From IMG/VR virus record IMGVR_UViG_3300032235_000808, positions 16,717 to 80,716 of that record: a stretch of DNA of 64,000 bases. One strand, given 5' to 3'. Positions 18,921 to 26,836 of the stretch are shown here, in pieces. The notes under the pieces are model-generated. The model had not been told where the DNA came from and searched no databases. It worked only from the letters and a program-made list of their open reading frames with translations. The number at the start of each line of letters is the position of its first letter. Position 1 is the first letter of the stretch. The position numbers and the translations under genes were made by a program. This stretch comes from a virus.

Positions 18921-18950
18921 AAAAAAGGAAGGATTTGAATCCTTCCTTTT
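18921..18950 (-). terminator. Rho-independent terminator after the 555-residue fibre gene
   Basis: A perfect 12-pair stem with a TTGA loop at 18923-18950, read on the minus strand, is followed by a run of six T residues. It lies 25 bases after the stop of the gene ending at 18975 and separates that transcript from the micro-protein/fibre pair. Confidence 0.85.
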
Positions 18951-18974
18951 AATTAATTACTATTATACTTTAAA

Positions 18975-20642
18975 TTACACATAAGAACCCCCGTCAATCA
19001 CTGTCGAGAATACTAAAGCACCATTTGAATTCTTATAACCTAAAATTCCATCCATAACATCTGTTGTTGATGTTGTTGAAACATATCCTAAAATGTTAGA
19101 TGAATTTCTAAATACAATTGCAGATGAACTTAATGCATTATCAGTACCACCTGAATACGATAATGTTAAATTACCTGTTATTGTAGTATCACCTGTTCCT
19201 GAGTTAACACTAAATTTGTTAGTATTAAGTACCAACGTTGTACCTGAATAAGTTAATAAACTATTACCAATAGTGCCATTTGATGTAGCGATAGGGAATG
19301 TTCCGTCTGTTAAACTTGATTCAGAACCCATTGAACCAGTTGTTACACTAACAATTTTACCTGTGTTTCCGTTACTATATTGAACCAACCAATAATCATT
19401 TGTTGCATCCCATAAGAATGAACCTGATAATCCTGCTGAACCTGAATCATATGCCGATAAACCAGCATATCTATCAAATGGTGTATATGCATTAACTTGA
19501 ATAATATTATCACCAATATTAACTGTATTAGATTCTAAATTAACATTGGTTGCAGTCCCAAAAACTTCTAAATTACCTGATACATATAAATTACCGTTTA
19601 CACTTGTATTATTATCCAAATAAATTCCATTTGTACTATCAATTGTAATCGTTTGTAAATTATCGTCTATTTTTAAATAATTTGTGTCGTCACCAAAGAA
19701 ATTATATGTTGCATTACCTTTGATGTGAATATCAGAAGGTCCTCCCGTATTATAAATTCTAAAATCTCTACTATCGTTTAAATCTGGTTTCAAGTATAAT
19801 GAACCTGTACCTTGAATATTTGTTACTTCAAGTGCACCTGATAAATTTAAATTACCATTATCAAATGTTAATCCACTGTAATTTGTTAATAAACCATTAG
19901 CACCCGCAACAACTAATCTTTTTTCGGTTAAATCTTCTACATACACAGAACCCGATAATATGGTCGTACCACTTACAATTAAATCCCCCGGTAATGAGAT
20001 TGAATTAATAGCAATACTTTCCAAATTAATGTTTTCAATATACGCAGTTCCACTAACATACAAATCATTCCATGCATTATCGGCACTACCTAAATCGAAA
20101 GTATTATTTAACGCCGGAATCAATGATGAACTAATTTCACCATTAATGTTAACAGTATCACCCGTTAAGTTATCACCGATATTGATATTACCTCTTAAAG
20201 TAACATCACCTGTTAATGTGATAGAACCTGTTTGGTAAGTGTTACCGGTCATGTTTAAATCACCATCTAAACCTAAAGTTCCTGTTAATTTATTAATTGT
20301 AAGTCCTGAAATTGTATTTCCTTCAATATTACCTGTTAAATCGATATCACTATTACCATCCTTACTTAAGATGTATAATGTTTTGTTACCTGTAGCGTAA
20401 AAAGGTGTTCCGTCAATTACAGAACCGTAAGAACCAACTGAAATTGTTGGTGCGGTTGAACCTTGAAAAATTTTAGAAACTGGTCTATACGCACCAGCAA
20501 CACCTTCAGATTCACCAATGAACACCATTGGTCCGTTTAGGTCGTTGATGGAACCGGTAGCCATTACAAATTCACCAACCCTTGCGGTAACGTCTTTTAG
20601 AGTACCAATTCCACCTCTTCTGTGTTTAATTATTTGTGCCAT
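18975..20642 (-). CDS. Modular tail fibre protein with MTD-like N-terminus
   Basis: A 555-residue fibre starting MAQIIKHRRGGIGTLKDVTARVGEF, the same N-terminal family as the 723-residue fibre. The body is made of short beta repeats (LNMTGNTYQTGSITLTGDV, SGTTILSGSVYVEDL). A module at ~385-470 reads NIIQVNAYTPFDRYAGLSAYD then SGSFLWDATNDYWLV. This RYAGL/SGSFLWD module is shared with the 1366- and 271-residue fibres. No enzymatic motif is visible. It probably forms part of the side or whisker fibres. It ends at a strong terminator. Confidence 0.8.
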   Translation of the reverse strand: MAQIIKHRRGGIGTLKDVTARVGEFVMATGSINDLNGPMVFIGESEGVAGAYRPVSKIFQGSTAPTISVGSYGSVIDGTPFYATGNKTLYILSKDGNSDIDLTGNIEGNTISGLTINKLTGTLGLDGDLNMTGNTYQTGSITLTGDVTLRGNINIGDNLTGDTVNINGEISSSLIPALNNTFDLGSADNAWNDLYVSGTAYIENINLESIAINSISLPGDLIVSGTTILSGSVYVEDLTEKRLVVAGANGLLTNYSGLTFDNGNLNLSGALEVTNIQGTGSLYLKPDLNDSRDFRIYNTGGPSDIHIKGNATYNFFGDDTNYLKIDDNLQTITIDSTNGIYLDNNTSVNGNLYVSGNLEVFGTATNVNLESNTVNIGDNIIQVNAYTPFDRYAGLSAYDSGSAGLSGSFLWDATNDYWLVQYSNGNTGKIVSVTTGSMGSESSLTDGTFPIATSNGTIGNSLLTYSGTTLVLNTNKFSVNSGTGDTTITGNLTLSYSGGTDNALSSSAIVFRNSSNILGYVSTTSTTDVMDGILGYKNSNGALVFSTVIDGGSYV

Positions 20643-20683
20643 TCTTTGTTGTTTGTTTTATATTATAAATACTTTATTTTTGT

Positions 20684-21499
20684 TTAGAAAAACCCATCCC
20701 CACAGTCAATTATATTCACATTTGTTTTATGTTCTGCCAATATTATATTTTGCATTTTAATCGATGCCGATACTATCTGTGCATTTATTTGGTTTTCAAC
20801 TATACTCATAGCTCCTGAAACTACTAATGATTCCATATTAGGGTTTAAAGTTTGAACCAATGTGGTCATACCCTCAACTCTTAAATTACCTTTAATAGTT
20901 ACCGAACCACTAAGTAACATTGAACCAGTGTCAGTGGTGTTAATGATAACATTTGTACCGTCATCATAAATTCTTGAATCGACTAAAATACCACTACCTG
21001 AAGATTTTTGTATGTAATTTAAATTACCACTACCAGTTTTTTGTAAAACAATTTTTTGTTCAGAACCCGCAGGACCTGCTTTCCAATAATCACCGGTAGA
21101 ATCCCACAATAAAGAACCTGAAATGGTATTTGGCGCAGTTGGGTCTCTTACAATTAGACCACCATTCATTTGACCATTACCGTTTAATTCGATAATGTTG
21201 TCACCTAACTGTATTGTATTTGAATTTATTGAGGTGGTGGTTCCTAAAACTAATAAATTACCCTTTACTGTTAAATTGGACCCTGTGGTTTGAATTGCCT
21301 CTTTTATAGATGCGGAAAATAAATTTAATTCCTCCGTACCCTGAGTGTTTAAGAAATTTGAGAGATTTAAACCAGATACAAATACCTCATCAAAATAACC
21401 ATTTCTTAGAGCTCCACTAGGTGAACCCAAATTTATAATCGAACCTGATGGTACTTCGGCTGTATTAATTTGCAGCCAATTTATCTGTTGTAATGCCAT
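20684..21499 (-). CDS. Small modular tail fibre protein
   Basis: A 271-residue protein that opens with MALQQINWLQINTAEVPSGS and LGSPSGALRNGYFDEVFVSGL, a likely attachment domain. It then has the GNLLVLGTTTSINSNTIQLGDNIIELNG and SGSLLWDSTGDYWKAG module shared with the larger fibres. It ends with an Asn/Ile-rich coil. It is the first fibre gene after the glutaredoxin terminator, so a promoter for the fibre cluster may lie within 21500-21550, though no motif was assigned. Confidence 0.8.
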   Translation of the reverse strand: MALQQINWLQINTAEVPSGSIINLGSPSGALRNGYFDEVFVSGLNLSNFLNTQGTEELNLFSASIKEAIQTTGSNLTVKGNLLVLGTTTSINSNTIQLGDNIIELNGNGQMNGGLIVRDPTAPNTISGSLLWDSTGDYWKAGPAGSEQKIVLQKTGSGNLNYIQKSSGSGILVDSRIYDDGTNVIINTTDTGSMLLSGSVTIKGNLRVEGMTTLVQTLNPNMESLVVSGAMSIVENQINAQIVSASIKMQNIILAEHKTNVNIIDCGDGFF

Positions 21500-21551
21500 T
21501 AAAAAGTAAAGTCTTTTACATAAATACTTTTATCTTATTTATTGGCATAAA

Positions 21552-21578
21552 AAAAGGGATAATTTTTATATCCCTTTT
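21552..21578 (-). terminator. Rho-independent terminator after glutaredoxin gene
   Basis: A ten-pair stem (AAAAGGGATA against its complement) with a 7-base loop lies 3 bases after the glutaredoxin stop and is followed on the minus strand by T residues. It separates the redox/ATPase operon from the fibre genes. Confidence 0.85.
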
Positions 21579-21581
21579 AAA

Positions 21582-21851
21582 TTAAACGTATTTTTTAATA
21601 ATTTCTATACACTCTTCTTTACTATTGAAGTCCCTTTCAGGTACAAAGACCGGTCCTTCGTCTGAACCATTTATTGAAATATATACTGTTGGTAGTGAAT
21701 TATGACCTGTTTGGTTTATAACTTGGTTCCAAATTTCCTCATTATCATCAACAACAATTTCAGTATAATCAATTTCTAATTCAATTAAACTTTTTTTAAG
21801 TTCAACACAATGGCCACAACCATTTAATGTGAAAATAATAATATCGTTCAT
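21582..21851 (-). CDS. Glutaredoxin-like protein
   Basis: An 89-residue thioredoxin-fold protein with the redox motif C12-G-H-C15 after an IIIFTLNG strand and the cis-proline segment SLPTVYI. It most resembles phage glutaredoxins that reduce ribonucleotide reductase or protein disulfides using glutathione or thioredoxin-type electron donors. It follows the thioredoxin gene by two bases, so both are made together. The C-G-H-C centre differs from the classic C-P-Y-C. Confidence 0.88.
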   Translation of the reverse strand: MNDIIIFTLNGCGHCVELKKSLIELEIDYTEIVVDDNEEIWNQVINQTGHNSLPTVYISINGSDEGPVFVPERDFNSKEECIEIIKKYV

Positions 21852-21853
21852 TA

Positions 21854-22159
21854 TTATAGATTATTTAAAATATTTTTATAGTATGATTCTTCATTCACAC
21901 CAGATGAACGGTCTACTAATTTATCACCATCAAAAATCATAACCGTAGGTACTGAACGAATTCCTGCACTCATTGCATGTTGTTGTTCACTATCCACATC
22001 TATCTTAACAAATTCAATATTTGGGTAATCTCTTTCAAATGATTCTAATCTTGGGATTAGGGTTCTACATGGTCCACACCATTTTGCCCAATAATCCACT
22101 AATACTTTTTTTCCTTGTGATTGTAATTCCTTTACTTGTTCTGCTGTAACGTTTTCCAT
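21854..22159 (-). CDS. Thioredoxin
   Basis: A 101-residue protein with the canonical W27-C-G-P-C31 active site in DYWAKWCGPCRTLIP and the cis-proline motif SVPTVMIF. It is a complete, normally sized thioredoxin. It probably supplies electrons to a phage or host ribonucleotide reductase during infection. It is one base after the AAA+ ATPase gene and two bases before glutaredoxin. Confidence 0.95.
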   Translation of the reverse strand: MENVTAEQVKELQSQGKKVLVDYWAKWCGPCRTLIPRLESFERDYPNIEFVKIDVDSEQQHAMSAGIRSVPTVMIFDGDKLVDRSSGVNEESYYKNILNNL

Positions 22160-22160
22160 T

Positions 22161-23228
22161 TTAAAATCCTAATTTACTTGTTTTTATTGTTTTATGTACT
22201 TCTACATCTATATTATATATATCTGCCAAAGTCATTCCTTCTTTTACTTCGGTATCCTTATTAAGATGTTTTAATAATTTATTTGTATCTTCTACATTTA
22301 ACTTATCAAATTTATGTTCGGCAATTAATCTACCCTTTCTTAATAATGCTTTATCAATATTTTCTTTTCTCATATTGAACGTTGCAATAATTTGAATTGA
22401 TAAACAATCACCCAAAATACCGTCAGTTAAGTTAAGTACATTTGATACTCCGGCAGATGATACATTACCACTTTCTCTATCTCCAATGACACGTTCAGCA
22501 TCTTCAATGATAAGAATTGAATCCTTGTGGTCCATTAAGAACGGAATCATTGATGGGTCGGATAACATTTCAGCCATCGATGGTGGAATGAATAAAATAT
22601 CCTTATCCTCAATTAAACTTGTTAAGTATTTGATATAAGAAGTCTTACCGGTACCGTGTTGTCCATGTAACAATATAATACCTTTATCATTTTTCTTATT
22701 AAGACGACTGATAATTGTTTGATGTACTTCTTTGAACGATTCACCATAGTTTAAATCCAATTCCATTGGTGGGATAAACAAATCATACTCTTCAGTATCC
22801 AAATGTCCGTGTTCACTCTTTACCAAATGAATGTGTGAACGTTTTTTTGTTCTTACAAATGTTTCAATTTGAGTAAAATCTAATTGAATATTTAATTCGT
22901 TATTCTTGACATTATAAAAAAACTCAACATTAACCAAGTTGTCTTTCTTTTTATTGATGTGACCGGTGATTCTTAATAGTATTTGTTTCTCATAGTTGAT
23001 TAACATAGTTTGAGAACCAATTTCAAATCTTCTGTTGGTGGCATTAATTCTCATCTCTTCAACGAACCCGATTCCTTTAAAATATTTTTCAATTTCAGGG
23101 TCGTAGTACTTTGAATCCGTATGTTTAGAAGGTAATGAATCAAAAAATAACACAAACAGTTGTTCTGTTGGCATATCTGAACCATATACGCTATCATAAA
23201 TCGGATAAGATGATGGGAATTTTGTCAT
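22161..23228 (-). CDS. AAA+ ATPase
   Basis: A 355-residue protein. An N-terminal ~170-residue domain of unknown fold is followed by an AAA+ core: Walker A G-Q-H-G-T-G-K-T at ~189-196, Walker B SILIIEDAE at ~237-245, a sensor-1-type IATFNMR, and an arginine-rich sensor-2 region (ALLRKGRL). The core resembles the ATPase module of BCS1- or Vps4-like proteins. Large T4-like phages carry uncharacterised homologues. The N-terminal part may recognise a phage-specific protein or nucleic acid to be remodelled. Confidence 0.85.
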   Translation of the reverse strand: MTKFPSSYPIYDSVYGSDMPTEQLFVLFFDSLPSKHTDSKYYDPEIEKYFKGIGFVEEMRINATNRRFEIGSQTMLINYEKQILLRITGHINKKKDNLVNVEFFYNVKNNELNIQLDFTQIETFVRTKKRSHIHLVKSEHGHLDTEEYDLFIPPMELDLNYGESFKEVHQTIISRLNKKNDKGIILLHGQHGTGKTSYIKYLTSLIEDKDILFIPPSMAEMLSDPSMIPFLMDHKDSILIIEDAERVIGDRESGNVSSAGVSNVLNLTDGILGDCLSIQIIATFNMRKENIDKALLRKGRLIAEHKFDKLNVEDTNKLLKHLNKDTEVKEGMTLADIYNIDVEVHKTIKTSKLGF

Positions 23229-23263
23229 ATCAAAAAATAAGATAAAAATGTGATAAGTTAAAG

Positions 23264-23596
23264 TTACTTAGTGGTTATTTTTTCGTAACCTCTATCATCT
23301 ATGTAGATAATAGTCTCTAATTCGTAATCAAAGGACAAATCCGGTGGTAATTCACTTTCATCCATTTCAGATATTTTCATGGCGATTAGTGTTTTTCTTA
23401 ACAATTCAAATTGAACTTCTGTTAACATAACCTCACCACTATCCTCAAAGTTTTTTTGAGAAATATTACCCAAATATCTAAAAAAAGTGTCCTCATCTAT
23501 CTGTGATAGAAAGTATTCACGAGTTCCTTCGTTTTTACTAAAGAAATTTTTAACTGTCTGAATATAGATGAGAACCTCCGGTGGAAAATCTTCCAT
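23264..23596 (-). CDS. Hypothetical acidic protein coupled to the NusG-like gene
   Basis: A 110-residue acidic, mostly helical protein (MEDFPPEVLIYIQTVKNFF; EVQFELLRKTLIAMKISEMDE) ending in a predicted beta-hairpin ETIIYIDDRGYEKITTK. Its ATG overlaps the stop of the NusG-like gene by one base. It has no recognised domain. The coupling suggests a partner of the NusG-like factor or of the ATPase downstream. Confidence 0.7.
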   Translation of the reverse strand: MEDFPPEVLIYIQTVKNFFSKNEGTREYFLSQIDEDTFFRYLGNISQKNFEDSGEVMLTEVQFELLRKTLIAMKISEMDESELPPDLSFDYELETIIYIDDRGYEKITTK

Positions 23597-24123
23597 TAAA
23601 TCTTTTGGATTTGATTCATAGTTAATGAAATTGTATTTGGTCTACCAAATATCTTAATTTCAATATCAACCTTATCATCATCTTTTAATTCAGAGACAAC
23701 TCCCTCAAATGTTGCGAATGGTCCATCATTAACAATGATGGTTTCACCAACCTTGTATTTTGTTAATTTGGCATCAACGTGTTTATCCAAGATTTCATCT
23801 TTAAGGATTCTTTTGATATCACTTTCACGTAATTCAATAGGAATTCTATTTCCACCCATTCCCATTACATTCTGTGTTAACGAGATTGTTTTAAGTTGGT
23901 CCTCATTTAATGGTTGGTTGGATTCAAAGTAAAGGTATCCACTATATAGAACCTTTTCTCTAATCATTTTTTTGTTTCTTACCGTTACCTGATGTTTTTC
24001 AGTTGGACAAATGAATCTATTAACATTACCCATTTTACCTAATGAGATTTGTCTATTAAACTCATCGGCCATTTGTCTTTCCTTACCCGGTAAAACTTTT
24101 ACCAAATACCAAGATGTTTTCAT
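23596..24123 (-). CDS. NusG/RfaH-like transcription factor
   Basis: A 175-residue protein. The start is taken at the ATG at 24123 (MKTSWYLVKVLPGKERQMADEF) because the six codons before it begin only with TTG. The first ~100 residues fit the NusG N-terminal (NGN) domain that binds the RNA polymerase clamp, including a GYLYFES strand. The C-terminal VGETIIVNDGPFATFEGVVSEL is a KOW motif. Phage NusG-like factors are expected to promote processive or antiterminated transcription of phage operons. Confidence 0.87.
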   Translation of the reverse strand: MKTSWYLVKVLPGKERQMADEFNRQISLGKMGNVNRFICPTEKHQVTVRNKKMIREKVLYSGYLYFESNQPLNEDQLKTISLTQNVMGMGGNRIPIELRESDIKRILKDEILDKHVDAKLTKYKVGETIIVNDGPFATFEGVVSELKDDDKVDIEIKIFGRPNTISLTMNQIQKI

Positions 24124-24148
24124 AATATTATTTTTTAACAATATACTC

Positions 24149-24991
24149 TTAATAATTCATAATGAGAAGCTCAGTTCCCATATTTTGTGTTCCGTCTTTC
24201 TTAGCGGCAGCTGCCTTAGCGAAATCTTTTTGTTCCCAACGATACTCATCTTTAGGGAACCATTCAGATAATTTAGGAAAGTCATAATATGATAAACTAA
24301 ACTTACCTTGAATGTTCTTAATACAATCAGCCAATCTTGTGTGGTCATTCACATCAAAATCGTGATTAGAATAATAGTTCTCAGTTTTCCAATACGGAGG
24401 GTCCATGTAGAAATATGTCTTAGGAGAATCGTATTGAAGAACTACACTTTGAAAATCCATGTTCTCAACGAATGTGATTCTATCAAAATGTTCACGGAAC
24501 TTTGGATTCTTTAACTTATCCATAAAGATAAGAACTTTACAACGATACTTTCCTTTGTAATCTGTGTATGCTGCAGTTTCAGGTTTAGACCCCGAAAATA
24601 CTTGTGTTAATACATAGACATACTTGCCGGCAATATCGTAGTTAGGTTCATCACCAATCACTAAATTGGGGTCGAATACTTCCTTCTGATATGTTCTAAA
24701 CATTTCACCATATTCCGGTGGTGTTTCTTCCACACCTAATTGTTGACATGGGTATTTTGCAAGTTCATCCCACATCCTATCGTAATCTAATGAACATTTC
24801 ATAAGGTTGGCATTTAATCCATTGAAGTCATTGTATACCACCGTCTTAAGGTTAGGATACTTTGTCAAATCCATGTTAAAAAATACCCAAAACATACCTG
24901 AGAAACCCTCAACATACGTTTCAATGTCTGTAGGTATGAATGGCGTAATCCATTTACCAATACGTGCTTTACCACCAATGTAAGAAATCAT
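24149..24991 (-). CDS. D12-class DNA adenine-N6 methyltransferase (Dam-like)
   Basis: A 280-residue protein. The start is set at the ATG at 24991 (MISYIGGKARIGKWI) because this segment is the conserved family N-terminus; upstream in-frame codons add an implausible hydrophobic leader. Residues 27-33 (VEGFSGM) correspond to the S-adenosylmethionine-binding FxGxG region and D197-P-P-Y200 is the catalytic motif. It lacks a visible partner endonuclease, so it probably acts as an orphan that protects phage DNA from host restriction or marks it for regulation. Its start faces the plus-strand operon across a ~96-base divergent region. Confidence 0.9.
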   Translation of the reverse strand: MISYIGGKARIGKWITPFIPTDIETYVEGFSGMFWVFFNMDLTKYPNLKTVVYNDFNGLNANLMKCSLDYDRMWDELAKYPCQQLGVEETPPEYGEMFRTYQKEVFDPNLVIGDEPNYDIAGKYVYVLTQVFSGSKPETAAYTDYKGKYRCKVLIFMDKLKNPKFREHFDRITFVENMDFQSVVLQYDSPKTYFYMDPPYWKTENYYSNHDFDVNDHTRLADCIKNIQGKFSLSYYDFPKLSEWFPKDEYRWEQKDFAKAAAAKKDGTQNMGTELLIMNY

Positions 24992-25087
24992 GTTATTAAA
25001 TTTTTGATTATTTGTTTGACAAATATAGATAAAAGAATCGAATAAAAAAATAATTGATAAATATCTTTTTAATGTATATATTGTATT
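24992..25087. promoter_or_regulatory. Divergent intergenic region at the only strand switch
   Basis: This A/T-rich stretch of 96 bases separates the minus-strand methyltransferase from the plus-strand two-gene operon, so it must hold or adjoin promoters for at least the plus-strand pair. TTTG/TATA-like elements are present but no spacing is convincing enough to name a promoter. Confidence 0.45.
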
Positions 25088-25252
25088 ATGGCATGTAAAA
25101 CTTGTAAACAAAAAAACGGGATACCAGATAATATCAAGGAAGATATTATGAATAATGTTGCTAAAACCGGTAAAATAGTTCTTTGGATTATTGGCATTTG
25201 GGGTGCACTTGGATTATTTGGTTTAATATCGTTATTTAGACTATTTCTATGA
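25088..25252 (+). CDS. 54-residue membrane micro-protein with N-terminal CxxC
   Basis: A short plus-strand frame starting MACKTCKQKNGIPDNI. It has a Cys-x-x-Cys pair at residues 3 and 6, a short amphipathic linker and one strong transmembrane segment at ~29-52 (IVLWIIGIWGALGLFGLISL). Its TGA overlaps the ATG of the next gene in the ATGA arrangement, which supports real translation. Small CxxC plus membrane-helix proteins of this sort recur in phages of Bacteroidota (recollection). The cysteines may bind zinc or be membrane-proximal redox or lipidation sites. Function is unknown. Confidence 0.7.
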   Translation: MACKTCKQKNGIPDNIKEDIMNNVAKTGKIVLWIIGIWGALGLFGLISLFRLFL

Positions 25253-25887
25253 AGAATGGAAAATATTTTATAGTTCTTTTCTGTAACAAGAAGAAAGTTA
25301 AAATATTATATAAGTGTATGAAACGTACCACTGTGTATGAGTATTGGCGTGAATTTAGAACAGAAAAGAAACCAAGATACGTAAAACAACAAGGTGGTAA
25401 ACGTAATCGTGAACTAATATATGAGTTAGGTCTCATATTTCCAAACAATAGGTGGGCAACTCAAATATGGGTTAAAGACAGTTTAGGTCGTAATGAGCCG
25501 GCAATCATTGAGGACGACAAGTTTCGCATTAAAGAAATTGTACCATATTGGGAAGAAGAACTCATCTACGATTATTCAATCAAAAAAAGAATCCGTTACC
25601 ATGAAATGATGGAATATATTGAAAGTGTTACCGAGATTGCTCAAATCTTTACACTTAATAATAAGTTATTTGTTCAAGTAGAGGAAGATGTTCGATTATT
25701 TGGTAATAAGAACATCAAAGATGCCGATAGATTACTTGAATTGGTCAAAGAAGACTTATTAAAAAAGAAACGTGGTAACTTTATCTTTGTTAGAGATGTT
25801 ACCACGCATCAAAGGACTTTATTATACAATTTACTTGAATCTAAGGGGTTCAAACGTCAAGAGTTGTTTAGACACTACTCTTATTAA
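25249..25887 (+). CDS. Conserved hypothetical protein, only large plus-strand gene
   Basis: A 212-residue basic protein, Lys/Arg-rich in its first 60 residues (KRTTVYEYWREFRTEKKPRYVKQQGGKRNRELIYELGLIFPNNRW) and mixed alpha/beta afterwards. It overlaps the micro-protein gene by four bases, so both are translated as a pair. The basic start suggests nucleic-acid or membrane contact. Its 3' end runs 20 bases into the end of the converging minus-strand gene. The C-terminal RDVTTHQRTLLYNLLESKGFKRQELF helix is well formed. No family is recognised. Confidence 0.75.
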   Translation: MKNGKYFIVLFCNKKKVKILYKCMKRTTVYEYWREFRTEKKPRYVKQQGGKRNRELIYELGLIFPNNRWATQIWVKDSLGRNEPAIIEDDKFRIKEIVPYWEEELIYDYSIKKRIRYHEMMEYIESVTEIAQIFTLNNKLFVQVEEDVRLFGNKNIKDADRLLELVKEDLLKKKRGNFIFVRDVTTHQRTLLYNLLESKGFKRQELFRHYSY

Positions 25888-26107
25888 AAACAATGTCCAC
25901 AAATCCAATTGTTATAGAAAAAGAATCGTCCGGTTTATCCATTTTCCTACCATATTTTTTCTGAATGTGTTCAAATGAATAATTAAATTCATCGTTTGAT
26001 AGTTCCAACACTACGGTATTTGATACTGTTTGTACCGACATCTTTTCGATTAAATCCGATATGATTGCTAATTGATTTAATAAATCACCCTTTCTTTCCA
26101 TATCCAA
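25868..26107 (-). CDS. Small hypothetical protein converging on plus-strand gene
   Basis: A 79-residue protein (MDMERKGDLLNQLAIISDLIEKM) with an N-terminal amphipathic helix and a beta-rich C-terminus (SITIGFVDIVFNKSSV). Its 3' end overlaps the converging plus-strand gene by 20 bases, and its start overlaps the end of the upstream minus-strand gene by 23 bases. No domain is recognised. Confidence 0.65.
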   Translation of the reverse strand: MDMERKGDLLNQLAIISDLIEKMSVQTVSNTVVLELSNDEFNYSFEHIQKKYGRKMDKPDDSFSITIGFVDIVFNKSSV

Positions 26108-26210
26108 ATATCTGTGCTATTTTTTTAATAAATGTTAATTTTTCTTTAGGTGTTGGTTTTGGGATTATTTCATCCCTTTTAATTTTTTTTATTTCGTCAA
26201 TCATCTTCAT
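26085..26210 (-). CDS. Small basic protein, start uncertain
   Basis: A lysine-rich 41-residue protein ending KLTFIKKIAQIFGYGKKG. The in-frame open region reaches back to 26291, but that would overlap the preceding gene by 95 bases. The ATGs at 26210 or 26204 give an overlap of 14 or 8 bases, as is usual here, so 26210 is used. The C-terminal amphipathic segment IAQIFGYGKKG could touch membrane. Function is unknown and even expression is uncertain. Confidence 0.45.
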   Translation of the reverse strand: MKMIDEIKKIKRDEIIPKPTPKEKLTFIKKIAQIFGYGKKG

Positions 26211-26652
26211 CTTGTGACTCAGTATCTCCTTCTCGTCCTTCTTCATCTCCTTCGTCAACCAATCCATACCCTGTTGTAATTTCTTGTCCATAATCAGTTA
26301 ATAAGTTTATGTCTTTTAATTTGTCTAACGATTCCTTTTTAAATAGTTCTTGTAACTCTTTAACTTTCTGTTGGAATAATCTTTGTTTCTCCTCTTCCTC
26401 TTTATTTTGATTGATTATCTCCAAAGCACAAGCAAAAGCGACTTCATAACCTTCTTGTGTTGCGTTTGATATTAATGATAATAATGTGAACCTCTCATTC
26501 TTATCTTGTATTTTCATTTTCAAGGAACGATACGGTTTTGCAATCTCCTCGTATTTCCAAGTTAATGGTAACTTTATATCTAAACTGACATTACTTTCAA
26601 TCTCCCTAAGAGAATGAAAATATGGTCTTAATGATTTTATTGATTCAAACAC
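26197..26652 (-). CDS. Conserved hypothetical helical protein with acidic tail
   Basis: A 151-residue protein. The first ~80 residues are globular (LRPYFHSLREIESNVSLDIKLPLTW), the middle is a coiled-coil stretch (NQNKEEEEKQRLFQQKVKELQELF), and the last 20 residues are almost all Asp, Glu and Gly. Acidic tails of this type occur in DNA-mimic or chaperone-like phage proteins, but nothing more specific is seen. It starts five bases before the neighbouring membrane micro-gene ends. Confidence 0.7.
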   Translation of the reverse strand: MFESIKSLRPYFHSLREIESNVSLDIKLPLTWKYEEIAKPYRSLKMKIQDKNERFTLLSLISNATQEGYEVAFACALEIINQNKEEEEKQRLFQQKVKELQELFKKESLDKLKDINLLTDYGQEITTGYGLVDEGDEEGREGDTESQDEDD

Positions 26653-26656
26653 GTTG

Positions 26657-26836
26657 TTAAATTAAAAAATAAGTTATTATGTATGATAACGATGCCAAAT
26701 AAGATACTTGTTCCAATTTAGTTAGCGTTAGCGGTTTTGGGTCTTCTTCTGTTAGTCTTAATACAAACTCAACAACAAAATGCAATATGTATAAAATACA
26801 TAATACAAATAAAAATAAACTAATCTCTTCCTTCAT
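26657..26836 (-). CDS. 59-residue two-helix membrane micro-protein
   Basis: A short frame starting MKEEISLFLFVLCILYILHF and ending YLASLSYIITYFLI. A first transmembrane segment covers residues ~6-24, a polar loop RLTEEDPKPLTLTKLEQ follows, and a second hydrophobic segment covers ~45-59. Its start overlaps the end of the Hc1-like gene by 17 bases, and it fills what would otherwise be a 167-base gap. It resembles small membrane proteins in other large phages of Bacteroidota (recollection). Both ends may be cytoplasmic. A role in superinfection exclusion or lysis is possible but unproven. Confidence 0.7.
   Translation of the reverse strand: MKEEISLFLFVLCILYILHFVVEFVLRLTEEDPKPLTLTKLEQVSYLASLSYIITYFLI

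Noticed and set aside
20643-20683. T4-type late promoters (TATAAATA) in short gaps
   Set aside because: Such A/T octamers are expected often in this base composition and occur in both orientations without consistent spacing to starts.
13291-21499. Diversity-generating retroelement, suggested by the MTD-like fibre N-terminus
   Set aside because: No reverse transcriptase, template repeat or adenine-biased variable repeat is seen in the window; the N-terminal domain alone is common in fibres.
24992-25111. Longer start for the methyltransferase at 25111
   Set aside because: The extra 40 residues are hydrophobic and unlike the family; they also cover the micro-gene start region. The ATG at 24991 gives the conserved N-terminus.
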